The translations under genes were made by a program, and so were the position numbers. A DNA stretch of 64,000 nt from the NCBI GenBank assembly GCA_040772045.1, contig JAXGYV010000003.1, forward strand, positions 124,001 through 188,000, given 5' to 3'. Below are positions 42,525-51,057 of the stretch, piece after piece; the stretch's first letter is position 1; the number at the start of each line of letters is the position of its first letter. The DNA is from JAXGYV01 sp040772045 (GTDB lineage Bacteria; Actinomycetota; Thermoleophilia; UBA2241). The notes under the pieces are model-generated. The model saw nothing but the letters and a program-made list of their open reading frames with translations. It was not told where the DNA came from and searched no databases.

Positions 42525-43155
42525 GACTCAGGAAGAACGACAGGTGCATGAGCTCGCTCGAGAGGTCGACCTGCCGTACCAACACTTCGGGTGGCACAGA
42601 GACGCGAACCGGCGCAAAGCTCAGGATGGCGCGTATGCCGGCCGCGACCAGCCGATCCACCGTGACCTGCGCAGCCTCGGCGGGCACCGCGACCAGGGCG
42701 ATGTCGACGCGCTCGTCGCTGGCGTCTCGCTGGCGGCAGAACTGTTCCAGGCCGGCGACCGCCATGACCTGACCGGGGCCGATACTGCCGCCGATCTTCT
42801 TGGGAGAGCTGTCGAACACCCCGACCAGCCGGAAGCCCTGCTGCGTGAAGCCGCGGTACCAGGCAAGGGCCGTGCCCAACTGGCCGGCACCGACGATGAT
42901 CATGTTCCAGGTGCGCGAGAGCCCTAGGCACCGCTCTATCTCGCCGGCCAGCCGGGCGACCTCGTACCCCACGCCACGTACGCCGAACTCGCCGAAGTAC
43001 GAGAGGTCTTTGCGGATCTGAGCGGGGTTGAGATCGACCAGCTCGGCTAACTCTTGCGAAGACACGCGTTCTCTCCCCTGGGCGCGCAGCTCGCGTACCT
43101 TACGAAGGTACAGGGCAAGGCGCGGGACGGTGGCGGCAGGCACGGAGCCCTTCAC
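42505..43155 (-). CDS. rex: redox-sensing repressor Rex
   Basis: Rex senses NADH/NAD+ and represses respiration and fermentation genes. 216 residues from the GTG at 43155, chosen because family members start near ATVPRLALYLR; the frame is open 46 codons upstream. The winged helix includes ERVSSQELAELVDLNPAQIRKDLSYFGEFG, and the Rossmann part has NMIIVGAGQLGTALAWY and GVFDSSPKKIG. It overlaps the next gene and so appears to lead the quinone operon. I found no clear TTGTGAA-type operator nearby. Confidence 0.94.
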   Translation of the reverse strand: MKGSVPAATVPRLALYLRKVRELRAQGRERVSSQELAELVDLNPAQIRKDLSYFGEFGVRGVGYEVARLAGEIERCLGLSRTWNMIIVGAGQLGTALAWYRGFTQQGFRLVGVFDSSPKKIGGSIGPGQVMAVAGLEQFCRQRDASDERVDIALVAVPAEAAQVTVDRLVAAGIRAILSFAPVRVSVPPEVLVRQVDLSSELMHLSFFLSHEHASS

Positions 43156-43324
43156 CGGCAACACCAGTCGTGCCGAACGAAGAGACGGACAAGGTTGGAG
43201 AAGAGAGCTGAATTCGGTTTCACGAATGCACATGATACCCCGCGCCAGGCGGCCCCGCCTCCCGCGACTCGGAGAGCGCGTCGGAGTGGGCATGGGAACT
43301 TCGATGGCGTTCCTTCAGAGATGC

Positions 43325-43364
43325 GCGGAGCGCGTCTGACTCCCTCGAGCCAGACGCGCTCCGC
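43325..43364. terminator. 14-bp-stem hairpin after hemB
   Basis: Perfect inverted repeat GCGGAGCGCGTCTG/CAGACGCGCTCCGC with a 12-base loop. It begins 12 bases after the hemB stop and lies upstream of rex. The stem is very stable, but there is no T-run, so it may act as a terminator or as an mRNA 3'-end stabiliser. Confidence 0.5.
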
Positions 43365-43376
43365 ATCCTCTCTAGC

Positions 43377-44351
43377 CTAGCCCAGCCAGCGGATCACGTC
43401 GCGCGCATAATCGGTGACGATGAGGTCTGCGCCGGCACGACGGAAGGCCGTCATCGCCTCGAGAACGGCGGCGCGCTCGTCTAGCCAGCCCTCCTTGGCC
43501 GCGGCCTTGAACATCGCGTACTCGCCGCCCGCGCTGTACACCGCCAGCGGGAACTTGGTCTCCTGCTTGAGCACCTTGACCACGTCCAGGTATGGCAGCG
43601 CGGGCTTAACCATGATGATGTCGGCGCCCTCCTCGATGTCGAGCAGGGCCTCGCGGACAGCCTCCTCGCCGTTCGCGGGATCAACCAGGTACGTGAGCTG
43701 ATCGCCGAAGAGTGGATGCGCACCTACCACGGCGGTCTGAAACGGCTCGTAGAAGGAGGAGGCGAACTTGGTCGCCACCGGCATGATGATCGTGTCGTGC
43801 AGGCCTTCGTCGTCCAGCCCTGAGCGGATGGCGGCCACCCTGCCGTCCATCATGTCTGAGGGGGCGAGGATGTCGGCACCCGCCTCAGCGTGGCTGACAG
43901 CCACTTTGACGAGCACCTCCAGCGTCACGTCGTTGAGGATGCGCCCCTCCTGAAAGATACCGCAGTAGCCGCTACCGGTGTAGGCGCACACGCACACATC
44001 GGTGATGACTACCATATCCGGGTACTCGTCTTTGATGGCCTTGACGGCGAGTTGTACCACGCCCTCCGAATCGTAGGCCGCCGAGGCCCCGACGTCTTTG
44101 TGCGACGGCACACCGAAGAGGAACACCGCGCGCACCCCGATCTCCTGTGCCTCGCGGATCTCGGCGATCAGGTTGTTGATGGAAAGCAGGTGCGTCCCCG
44201 GCATGCCCGGAATGGGTTCCCGCACGTTCTCTCCGTGCCGCACGACCAGGGGCAACACCAGGTCTTCGGGCTTCAGGCTAGTCTCCCGCAGCAGGTGACG
44301 GAGGGTCGCTGTCTGCCGCAGGCGTCGCATCCTGTAGGTGGGGTAGTACAT
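43377..44351 (-). CDS. hemB: delta-aminolevulinic acid dehydratase (porphobilinogen synthase)
   Basis: 324 residues, condenses two aminolevulinates to porphobilinogen in tetrapyrrole synthesis. The zinc cysteines are present in VCVCAYTGSGYCG (three Cys), though the usual GHCG is GYCG here. The Schiff-base lysine is in VKPALPYLD, and the second active-site lysine in MPVATKFASSFYEPF, where most enzymes read a SYSAK-like sequence. It starts with PTYRMRRLRQTATLR. No other heme gene is adjacent. Confidence 0.95.
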   Translation of the reverse strand: MYYPTYRMRRLRQTATLRHLLRETSLKPEDLVLPLVVRHGENVREPIPGMPGTHLLSINNLIAEIREAQEIGVRAVFLFGVPSHKDVGASAAYDSEGVVQLAVKAIKDEYPDMVVITDVCVCAYTGSGYCGIFQEGRILNDVTLEVLVKVAVSHAEAGADILAPSDMMDGRVAAIRSGLDDEGLHDTIIMPVATKFASSFYEPFQTAVVGAHPLFGDQLTYLVDPANGEEAVREALLDIEEGADIIMVKPALPYLDVVKVLKQETKFPLAVYSAGGEYAMFKAAAKEGWLDERAAVLEAMTAFRRAGADLIVTDYARDVIRWLG

Positions 44352-44509
44352 GCGGTCGGATCCTTTCAGTCCCTAGGGAAGCGTCAGCTCCCGCACTTCA
44401 TCGCTGCAATCTACCCTGCTCACCGCACGGCTGCAAAGACAGGGGGCGATCCTCCGTGTCAGCCCGCGAGGCTGACCGCCACGTAGCCTGAGCGCCAGCC
44501 TGGACACCA

Positions 44510-45904
44510 TCAGTGTGGCGCCCGGCGGTCGCGGCCAGTTCTCGGGGGAGGGACGGGCAGCGCGCCCTCCGGGCTATCCGGCAGGGTCGCGGGGGGCTCG
44601 CAGCCCGAGACATGCCGCCGGAAGCGGCGCAGTCCGGCAGCCGCTGCCACCGCAGTGATGAGCGTGGCAGCGCCACCGCACGCGAGTGCTACCCGGGCGC
44701 CGAACCCCGCGGCCAGCGCGCCGGCGAGCGGGCTGCCGAGAGGCGTGGCGCCTAGGAAGAGCATAGACCACAGCGACATCACGCGACCGCGCATGGCTGG
44801 CGCCGCATGGAGTTGCAGCAGCGATGTCACGGTGGCCACGAACATCACGGCGGCGGCGCCCAAAGGAACGAGCAGAACGAAGGCAGCCGTGAGTGTGGGC
44901 GCGAGCGCCACCGCGACAGTACACACGCCGAACGCGGCCGTGGACAGCAGAAGTAATGGGCGGTTCGCGCGCGCTAGAGCGGCCGTGACCAGCGCACCGA
45001 TCAGCGCACCCGCCCCCATGGCCGCCGTGAACGCGCCATACGTGCCGCCGCCGCGGCCGAACACCTCCTTGGCAAGCACCGGCAGCAGGACTGAGAAGTT
45101 GTACCCGAGCGTACTGACCGCCGCCATCATGAGCAGCGGCACGCGCAAGTCTACCGTCCGCCAAGCATAGGCCAACCCCTGCCGTACCTGCCGTCGCGCG
45201 CGCCGTACCGGTGCGCTGCGCTGGAGCTCCTCTGGGCGCATGGCCAACAAGGCGGCCACCATGGCCAGGAACGAGGCTGCGTTGACGAGGAAGCACGAGG
45301 CAACGTTGACACGGGCGATGAGGGCGCCGGCGATTGCCGGTCCGATCAGGCGCGAGGCGTTCACGATCACGTTGTTCAAGCCCACTGCGTTCGCCAGATC
45401 ATGGCGCCCCACCATCTCGACGATGAATGTCTGCCTGGCCGGGGAATCCAGTGCGGTAGCCGTCCCAGTGAGCACAGCCAGCACCCACACCACCCACACG
45501 CTGACAGCCCCCGTGAGCGTAAGCAGGCCGAGGCAGAGTGCGAACACGGCGGCGGCGACCTGCGTGAAAAACAGCAGCCGCCGCTTGTCCATGCGGTCGG
45601 CGATCAGGCCCGCCCACGGACCGAGCACCAGGACGGGCGTGAACTGAAGGGCCACCGTGATCCCGAGATCCATCGCGCTCCCGGTGAGCTCCAGCACGAG
45701 CCAGCCCAGGGCCACCGACTCCATCCACGTACCGCTCATGGAGATGAGCTGCGCGAAGAAATAGAGCCGGTACGTCTTGTATCGCAGCGAACGGAACGTG
45801 CGGGCGAGGGCCCGACGGGGCAGGAGGCGCTGTGAAAACAGGTCTGGCACAGTCAACTCGACCTGAGCCGCCGCGGCACCACAGCCCGACGAGCCCAGCA
45901 GCAC
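44510..45904 (-). CDS. major facilitator superfamily exporter (MFS_3/EntS-like)
   Basis: Up to 464 residues, about 12 membrane segments. The transporter begins RSLRYKTYRLYFFAQLISMSGTWMESVALGWLVLE, close to EntS-type exporters, with GLIADRMDKRRLLF as motif A. The first about 35 residues are not family-like, so the true start may lie inside. Substrate unknown. It is followed downstream by nothing on the same strand before hemB. Confidence 0.8.
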   Translation of the reverse strand: MLLGSSGCGAAAAQVELTVPDLFSQRLLPRRALARTFRSLRYKTYRLYFFAQLISMSGTWMESVALGWLVLELTGSAMDLGITVALQFTPVLVLGPWAGLIADRMDKRRLLFFTQVAAAVFALCLGLLTLTGAVSVWVVWVLAVLTGTATALDSPARQTFIVEMVGRHDLANAVGLNNVIVNASRLIGPAIAGALIARVNVASCFLVNAASFLAMVAALLAMRPEELQRSAPVRRARRQVRQGLAYAWRTVDLRVPLLMMAAVSTLGYNFSVLLPVLAKEVFGRGGGTYGAFTAAMGAGALIGALVTAALARANRPLLLLSTAAFGVCTVAVALAPTLTAAFVLLVPLGAAAVMFVATVTSLLQLHAAPAMRGRVMSLWSMLFLGATPLGSPLAGALAAGFGARVALACGGAATLITAVAAAAGLRRFRRHVSGCEPPATLPDSPEGALPVPPPRTGRDRRAPH

Positions 45905-45980
45905 AGAGCAGCGTCTAGCCTATCAGGAGGTCACTGGGGATGACGGCTCGGCAGCCTCAGGGCCGTTGCCTGCCAGTACG

Positions 45981-46910
45981 CTAGTGTGCGTGGGAGGTAC
46001 TCCTCTCCGCGCTTCGAGCTTCGCCCTGGTCGTTCACAGAAACGGAGATTACCTGTCTGTCGGGCGACGACCAATTCGACCGCCCTCGGGGTCCTCTACG
46101 CGCCCCCCAGACTCTCCACCATGGCTTCTTGCACTCTCTGGCAAGTTCGCTCTCAGACGCGTCTAGCCGGAAGTAGGGGATGAGCAAGTCCTCCATGGTA
46201 TAGAAGCCGATAGGCTTGCTCTGGATATGTTCCAGAGAGAACAGTATGCCGCCGCCGAACGCCTCGCGGGAGATCGACTCATGCTTCAGCCTCACCGTTT
46301 GGTGGGGAAACCCGAACAGGATTTCGTGAACCCCGATGATCCCCCCAGCGCGGATTGTCTTGATCGAATCCTCTGGAAGCTCGAGCGCGTCCGCTATCTT
46401 CTTCGCGGTACCAGATACCTCGCTCTTACTCTTGAAGTGCTCTTCGAGTATCTCTATATCCGTGTATGGCGCTATGTTTTTCAGTATCTTTGCGGCGATG
46501 ATCAGGAAGTTCACGCCAAGGGTTATGTTGGGAGAACATACCACTCTTGTGCATTCGGCAAGCCCCCTAATGTAATCAAGAGTGTCGTCAGGATAGTGGG
46601 AGACAGCGGTGACGATCGTGATCTCCCGTTTCATCGCCTCTTCTCCGTAGTAGTAAATTCCCGTATCGGAAGAGAAGTCGATGATCGCATCCACCGGGAA
46701 CCGGTCCAGCAACTCAGACGCGGAGAACTCACTAACGGGGTAGATGAGCCCCGGCTCCTTGGAAGGTATCCCCAGAAACCCCGACACGGACCTGTGCTCG
46801 AGCGTCCGCGATCTGCGAAGCACCCACTCCAGATGTGCCGCCTTTGACTCCAGCAAGACGGAGGCAACAGGCCTACCGGCTCGCCCGAAACCGAGTTGTC
46901 CGACCCTCAT
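45981..46910 (-). CDS. DapB-like dinucleotide reductase, orphan
   Basis: 309 residues. N-terminal NAD(P)-binding GQLGFGRAGRPVA and C-terminal EEHFKSKSEVSGTAKKIADAL, then IRAGGIIGVHEILFGFP, match the two domains of dihydrodipicolinate reductase. The lysine-pathway motif E(R/A)HHxxKxDAPSGTA is altered (HFKSKSEVSGTA), so the substrate may differ. The body is less GC-rich than its neighbours (one 60-base line gives 42% G+C), while the last about 60 residues are GC-rich and have no DapB counterpart. It may be horizontally acquired with a read-through tail. Confidence 0.65.
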   Translation of the reverse strand: MRVGQLGFGRAGRPVASVLLESKAAHLEWVLRRSRTLEHRSVSGFLGIPSKEPGLIYPVSEFSASELLDRFPVDAIIDFSSDTGIYYYGEEAMKREITIVTAVSHYPDDTLDYIRGLAECTRVVCSPNITLGVNFLIIAAKILKNIAPYTDIEILEEHFKSKSEVSGTAKKIADALELPEDSIKTIRAGGIIGVHEILFGFPHQTVRLKHESISREAFGGGILFSLEHIQSKPIGFYTMEDLLIPYFRLDASESELARECKKPWWRVWGARRGPRGRSNWSSPDRQVISVSVNDQGEARSAERSTSHAH

Positions 46911-47376
46911 ACGACCACCCTGGACGATCCCGAGGGCTCAGTGTCGAGCTGCAGTCTCGAGCCCCGTTCAATAGGGTCTCCACCTTGCCCTACACGTCGG
47001 AACGGATAACGGATTTCCGAACGTGCAGTGCACGGACACACGAAGCACAAGATTGCCGGGCAGAAACCCCCGTCGTACGAAGCGCGCGTCAACGCCGCAC
47101 GCTAGAGGGCAGGGACTTTGACGATCGCTCCGCCGGCCCTGCAGGTCACCTCTGCCATGCATACTACGCGTTCCGGACCTCATGTGTCTATGGACTCCGC
47201 AGAGGAACAGACACCGCGAAGCACGGATTCCACCCCTGATGGCACGCGAACTGGATCGCCTCGCGAAGGAACCACGCAAGAAAGACTCGATCGTCCAGGC
47301 GGGCATTCCTGAAACATCGGGGAGACACTGGTCGACCGCAGCGCTCCGCCCGCATACAGACGCCGACCTGAGAAAT
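46911..47376. other. intergenic region without a recognisable gene
   Basis: 466 bases between the start of the DapB-like gene and the terminator of the secreted-protein gene. Open frames here are short, lack good ribosome sites and show no family resemblance. It should hold the promoter of the DapB-like gene, but I see no strong hexamer pair. Possible degenerate remains cannot be excluded. Confidence 0.4.
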
Positions 47377-47417
47377 GCGGCTGCGCCGGCGTCCTGTATG
47401 GGCGCCGGCGCAGCCGC
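47377..47417 (-). terminator. Rho-independent terminator candidate
   Basis: Perfect 15-bp inverted repeat GCGGCTGCGCCGGCG/CGCCGGCGCAGCCGC with an 11-base loop. On the minus strand it follows the small secreted-protein gene by 27 bases and is followed by ATTTCTC. Stem strength and position fit a terminator. Confidence 0.6.
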
Positions 47418-47444
47418 TCACCTCGCGTCTTCGCTCTTCGAAGC

Positions 47445-47873
47445 TTACTCCTGCTTACCGTGCCCCCGGGCCTTGCCGTGTGTTCCGGCGCTGGTACTAG
47501 CCTCCGGCTTGCCCGCTTGCGAGCGCGCAACCGCCGAGACAGCCACACCATGATTCGTAATGGTCTTGCCGTTCGCCAGGGTCTTGCTGGCGACGGTCTC
47601 GTCATCCTGAGCGACCGCGGAGACGGCCGCGCCATGATTGCCTACCGCTTCGGTCTGCACGGTCCCCTGATCACCCGAATCAGTCGCCGCCGGCAACTCG
47701 CTCGGTGCGGGGGCAGGCGGGGAACTCGGCACATCACTCGGCAGCGAGCTGGGTGTTTCGACGACCGCCGGCTCGCCAGACCCTGCGGGCACGTCGCGAA
47801 GAGCGGCCGATGCCACCCCCGCCAACGCGAGCACACCGCACAGCACGGCGGCAACGATGAGAATTCTGCGCAC
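47445..47873 (-). CDS. small secreted protein with an internal repeat
   Basis: 142 residues from the GTG at 47873, which has GGAGGT 5 bases upstream. The signal peptide is RRILIVAAVLCGVLALAGVASA. The mature part is rich in Pro, Ser and Ala, then carries two copies of NHG(A/V)AVSAVA separated by about 24 residues (with SKTLANGKTITNHG between) and ends basic. I recognise no family. It may be a cell-surface or envelope-associated protein. Confidence 0.65.
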   Translation of the reverse strand: MRRILIVAAVLCGVLALAGVASAALRDVPAGSGEPAVVETPSSLPSDVPSSPPAPAPSELPAATDSGDQGTVQTEAVGNHGAAVSAVAQDDETVASKTLANGKTITNHGVAVSAVARSQAGKPEASTSAGTHGKARGHGKQE

Positions 47874-48100
47874 GGAGTACCTCCACCAATCGACTGCATC
47901 ACCGGGCACGCTTTTTTCGCGCATCCAGCATCCTGAGACGACACTGCAGCCATTTTATCGACGAGAATCGAGAGATCTTCGGCGATCATCGTTGCCCGCA
48001 TTGACAACAGCGGTGGAGGCGACCTCTCGCGATCCAGCCCAGCTCGCGCAACTGCTGAGCGCTTGACACTGGCCGACCGGTAGCTGACAGTAGGCGATGT

Positions 48101-48124
48101 GACGCTAAACGTTTCCTTAGCGTC
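48101..48124. promoter_or_regulatory. inverted repeat, possible operator of the COG1910-type regulator
   Basis: Perfect 8-bp arms GACGCTAA/TTAGCGTC with an 8-base spacer, about 50 bases upstream of the preferred start of the regulator gene. Size and symmetry suit a dimeric HTH protein, so self-regulation is possible. It argues for the ATG at 48174 rather than the upstream GTG at 48099. Confidence 0.45.
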
Positions 48125-48173
48125 TCACGACGCGCTCGGCCGAGCTCATCACCCGAGGGTCCAGGCCGCAACG

Positions 48174-49172
48174 ATGTCCATGCCCGCAGAAGACCGCACG
48201 CGACAGATTCGCATACTCGCCGATACCCGCCGGACAGATCTCCTGCGCAGACTCCTGCGCGCACCAGCGACCATCTCTCAGTTGGGTGCCGCTGTCGGGC
48301 GCCATCCCGCTTGGGTGCGCCACCACGTGCTGCGCCTCCAAACGGCGGGTCTGGTCGAGCTGTGCGAGACACGGCAGACAAAGGGCTATGTAGAGAAGTA
48401 CTATCGAGCGACGGCGGACTCGACCACGGTCGAGCTGCTTGGCCTTACGCCAGTCGATGCAGCTCCCTGCGTGGTCATTACGGGCAGTGACGATCCAGCC
48501 CTGGGGTTGCTCGCCGAGGCACTGCGTCACGATGCCTCGTCCCCGGAGCTGCTCGTACTCCCCACCGGCAGCCTCGAAGGTCTCATCGGCCTGCGGCATG
48601 GGATCGGCCAGATCGCCGGCTGCCACCTGCTCGACACCAGCTCCGGCGACTTCAACGTACCGTACATCCGCCACCTACTCCCAGGCCGGTGCGTGGTAGT
48701 TACCACACTGGCGCACCGGGAGCAGGGGCTCATGGTCACCGCCGGCAACCCCTTAGGCCTCACCGGCCTCCAGGATGTGATTACTACGGGCGCACTGTTC
48801 GCGCACCGCAACGAGGGTTCAGGTACCAGGATCTGGCTCGAACACGCTCTCCAAACACTGCAGCTTGCACCTGACGCGCTACGCTGCCTCCCCAGAGCGG
48901 CAACCACTCATCACGAGGCCGCCCGTCTGGTAGCAGAAGGCCAGGCCGACGCCGCCGTCGGCCTGCACCAAGCGGCAGCGGCCAATCGCTTGGCCTTCAT
49001 CCCGCTCTTCTGGGAACGCTACGACCTAGTAACCACCGCGGAGGCCCACCGTGACCCGCACGTGCAGCGAGTCGTACACCAACTCACCGATCCGGAGTTC
49101 GTGGGCCAAGTGGCCGCCCTGCCTGGCTACAACGCCACGTACACCGGAGCGAGCATGGAGGTGCAGTGCTAG
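48174..49172 (+). CDS. HTH regulator with a molybdate-binding-like (COG1910/PBP-like) domain
   Basis: 332 residues from the ATG at 48174. The N-terminus is an ArsR-like winged helix (ILADTRRTDLLRRLLRAPATISQLG and AWVRHHVLRLQTAGLVEL). The C-terminal domain is the periplasmic-binding-like domain of COG1910 type: GSDDPALGLLAEAL, LPTGSLEGLIGLRHGIGQIAG, LLPGRCVVVTTLAHREQGLMV and NEGSGTRIWLEHAL. Relatives sense molybdate, tungstate or related ligands. It precedes the surface-protein island on the same strand by 64 bases, which makes it a candidate controller. Confidence 0.8.
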   Translation: MSMPAEDRTRQIRILADTRRTDLLRRLLRAPATISQLGAAVGRHPAWVRHHVLRLQTAGLVELCETRQTKGYVEKYYRATADSTTVELLGLTPVDAAPCVVITGSDDPALGLLAEALRHDASSPELLVLPTGSLEGLIGLRHGIGQIAGCHLLDTSSGDFNVPYIRHLLPGRCVVVTTLAHREQGLMVTAGNPLGLTGLQDVITTGALFAHRNEGSGTRIWLEHALQTLQLAPDALRCLPRAATTHHEAARLVAEGQADAAVGLHQAAAANRLAFIPLFWERYDLVTTAEAHRDPHVQRVVHQLTDPEFVGQVAALPGYNATYTGASMEVQC

Positions 49173-49236
49173 ACAACGCTAGGGCAGAACGCCCGACAGC
49201 CCGCCAAACAGCCAACAACCGCAGAGGAGGACACGC

Positions 49237-51024
49237 ATGCCATCTCCCAGGCGACTACGACTGATCTCCCGCCACGGCGGTGGCCACACCCCGCCCACCC
49301 TGGCTCTAGCCACACTGATCGCCCTGGTGGCACTGCTCGTCCTCGCGCCGGCGGCGCTGGCCGCCGGAACCTACACCGGCGGTGCGGACGAGTATCCACA
49401 GTACGTGCCCAACGACCACACGGCGATCGCCGTACACCTCGGCGCCGAGGGCTTAGAGGCCAGCCAGACCTACAACATCAAGGTACGCTTCTCGCCCCAG
49501 CCAGCGCCAGCCAGCACCGCGAACCGCGGTTTCGTCTGGAACGCGAGCGCCGGCAGATGGGTCCAGGAACGAGAAGGAGGGTCAGACTGGTCGGCCTTCC
49601 CAGTAGTGACGACCGACAGCAGCGGGAGGATCAGCGGCAGCGGCGGCTGGCTTTACACCAAGTTCGGCGATGTGACCCACAGCGGCACCTACTACCTGCT
49701 CATCTCGTTGAAGAAGACCGGCGCTGGGTCAGGCGAGACGCTCAACGGGACCCTGGAGACACCGGTGACGGTGATCGATATGGCCAGCGACGGGTTCTGG
49801 GTGCACAACGGAGAGGCCACCAGCACCACAGGCGCTAAGCGCGTCGAGGCCAACGTGAGCACGGGAGGAACCGCGCCTTTCCTCTCGCTGCAGAAGACAG
49901 AGGCCAACGGTGTTGACGACGACGCGAACGGTACCCCGGACGACGAGGTCTACTTCACAGAGGCAGACAAGACCGGCAGCTTCCTTATGCCAGCGCCCAT
50001 CGACACAGCCTTCAACGTCTACCTGGGCAGCCAGAGCGCTCCAACGTGGACGTTCACGGGCGCGCAGAGCGCCACACCCGACGTAGACATCGCCCTCAGC
50101 ACCGCCTCCGGCGCCGACATGACACCACCGGCGGCGCCCACCTCGCTCACGGTCACGGGGTCTCTCGGAAAGGCGACGCTGAACTGGACGGCCTCTGCGG
50201 ATAGCGACGTGAGTTTCTACCGCATCTACCGCTGGCGAGATTCCGAAGACACACAGTCAACGGCCGTGAAGACCCTCGTCATGCAGGTCGATGGCGCCAC
50301 CACCACCTACGAGGACACCGGTGTCCTCTTCTGGGGCCAGTATTACTACGAAGTGCGCGCCGTCGACGCCGCCACCAACGTCAGCGCTCGCTGCACGTCG
50401 GTACGGACGCACACAGTGCCTACCACCCTCACCATGTCCACGCTCGCCGTAACGGTGGACTACGCGGAGACGGTGAGGCTCCAGGGCACCCTGAACGGCC
50501 TGACCACCGAGCCAGCCCGCGGCCAGGTCACGGTCGAGCAGTCCACCGACGGCTCTACCTGGTCTTCCGCAGGCACCACCAGCGTCGGGCGGAGCGGAGC
50601 GATCAACTACGACGTAAACCCCACCCGCAAGATGTCCTACCGTTTCGTGTTCGCCGGCGACCAAGTGTATGCCGCCAGCACCAGCAGTGCCGTGCGCATC
50701 TCACCGCGCCCCCAAGCACTCGGCCGGCCGATTACCGCACTGACGTGGTACCGCAACCGGAGCTACGCACTGACGGGCGTGCTCAAGCCACACCACACAG
50801 TCGGCGCCAGGAACGTCAAGCTGCTCTTTTACCGCTACGAGAACGGCACGTGGCGATATAGGAAGTACGCGTGGGCCACGAACACCACGTACCTGAGCTA
50901 TACACGGTACCGGGCGACTACGTCCTTGCCCTATAGGGGCAAGTGGCGCGTGCGCGCCTACTACCCCTCGAGCAGCCTGTACGCCGCCACGTACTCGAGC
51001 TACAGGTACTTCACGGTCCGGTGA
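49237..51024 (+). CDS. secreted modular protein with an Fn3 domain
   Basis: 595 residues, ATG after AGAGGAGGACACGC. Signal peptide about residues 20-43 (TLIALVALLVLAPAALA). Next comes a domain of about 230 residues with GGADEYPQYVPNDHTAIAVHL, then an acidic calcium-like loop (NGVDDDANGTPDDE), an Fn3 domain (PPAAPTSLTVTGSLGKATLNW to YYEVRAVDAATNVS), an Ig-like domain, and a Tyr/Arg-rich C-terminal repeat type common in actinobacterial wall proteins (WRVRAYYPSSSLYAATYSSY). No sortase motif. First gene of the island that ends with the ExbB pair. Confidence 0.8.
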   Translation: MPSPRRLRLISRHGGGHTPPTLALATLIALVALLVLAPAALAAGTYTGGADEYPQYVPNDHTAIAVHLGAEGLEASQTYNIKVRFSPQPAPASTANRGFVWNASAGRWVQEREGGSDWSAFPVVTTDSSGRISGSGGWLYTKFGDVTHSGTYYLLISLKKTGAGSGETLNGTLETPVTVIDMASDGFWVHNGEATSTTGAKRVEANVSTGGTAPFLSLQKTEANGVDDDANGTPDDEVYFTEADKTGSFLMPAPIDTAFNVYLGSQSAPTWTFTGAQSATPDVDIALSTASGADMTPPAAPTSLTVTGSLGKATLNWTASADSDVSFYRIYRWRDSEDTQSTAVKTLVMQVDGATTTYEDTGVLFWGQYYYEVRAVDAATNVSARCTSVRTHTVPTTLTMSTLAVTVDYAETVRLQGTLNGLTTEPARGQVTVEQSTDGSTWSSAGTTSVGRSGAINYDVNPTRKMSYRFVFAGDQVYAASTSSAVRISPRPQALGRPITALTWYRNRSYALTGVLKPHHTVGARNVKLLFYRYENGTWRYRKYAWATNTTYLSYTRYRATTSLPYRGKWRVRAYYPSSSLYAATYSSYRYFTVR

Positions 51025-51057
51025 TCGTAGCCGGCGAGAGGCAGAGAGAGGCAAGCG

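Noticed and set aside
43156..43324. Rex operator upstream of rex
   Set aside because: The stretch ATTCGTGAAACCGAATTC looks partly symmetric but does not fit the TTGTGAA-N4-TTCACAA pattern.
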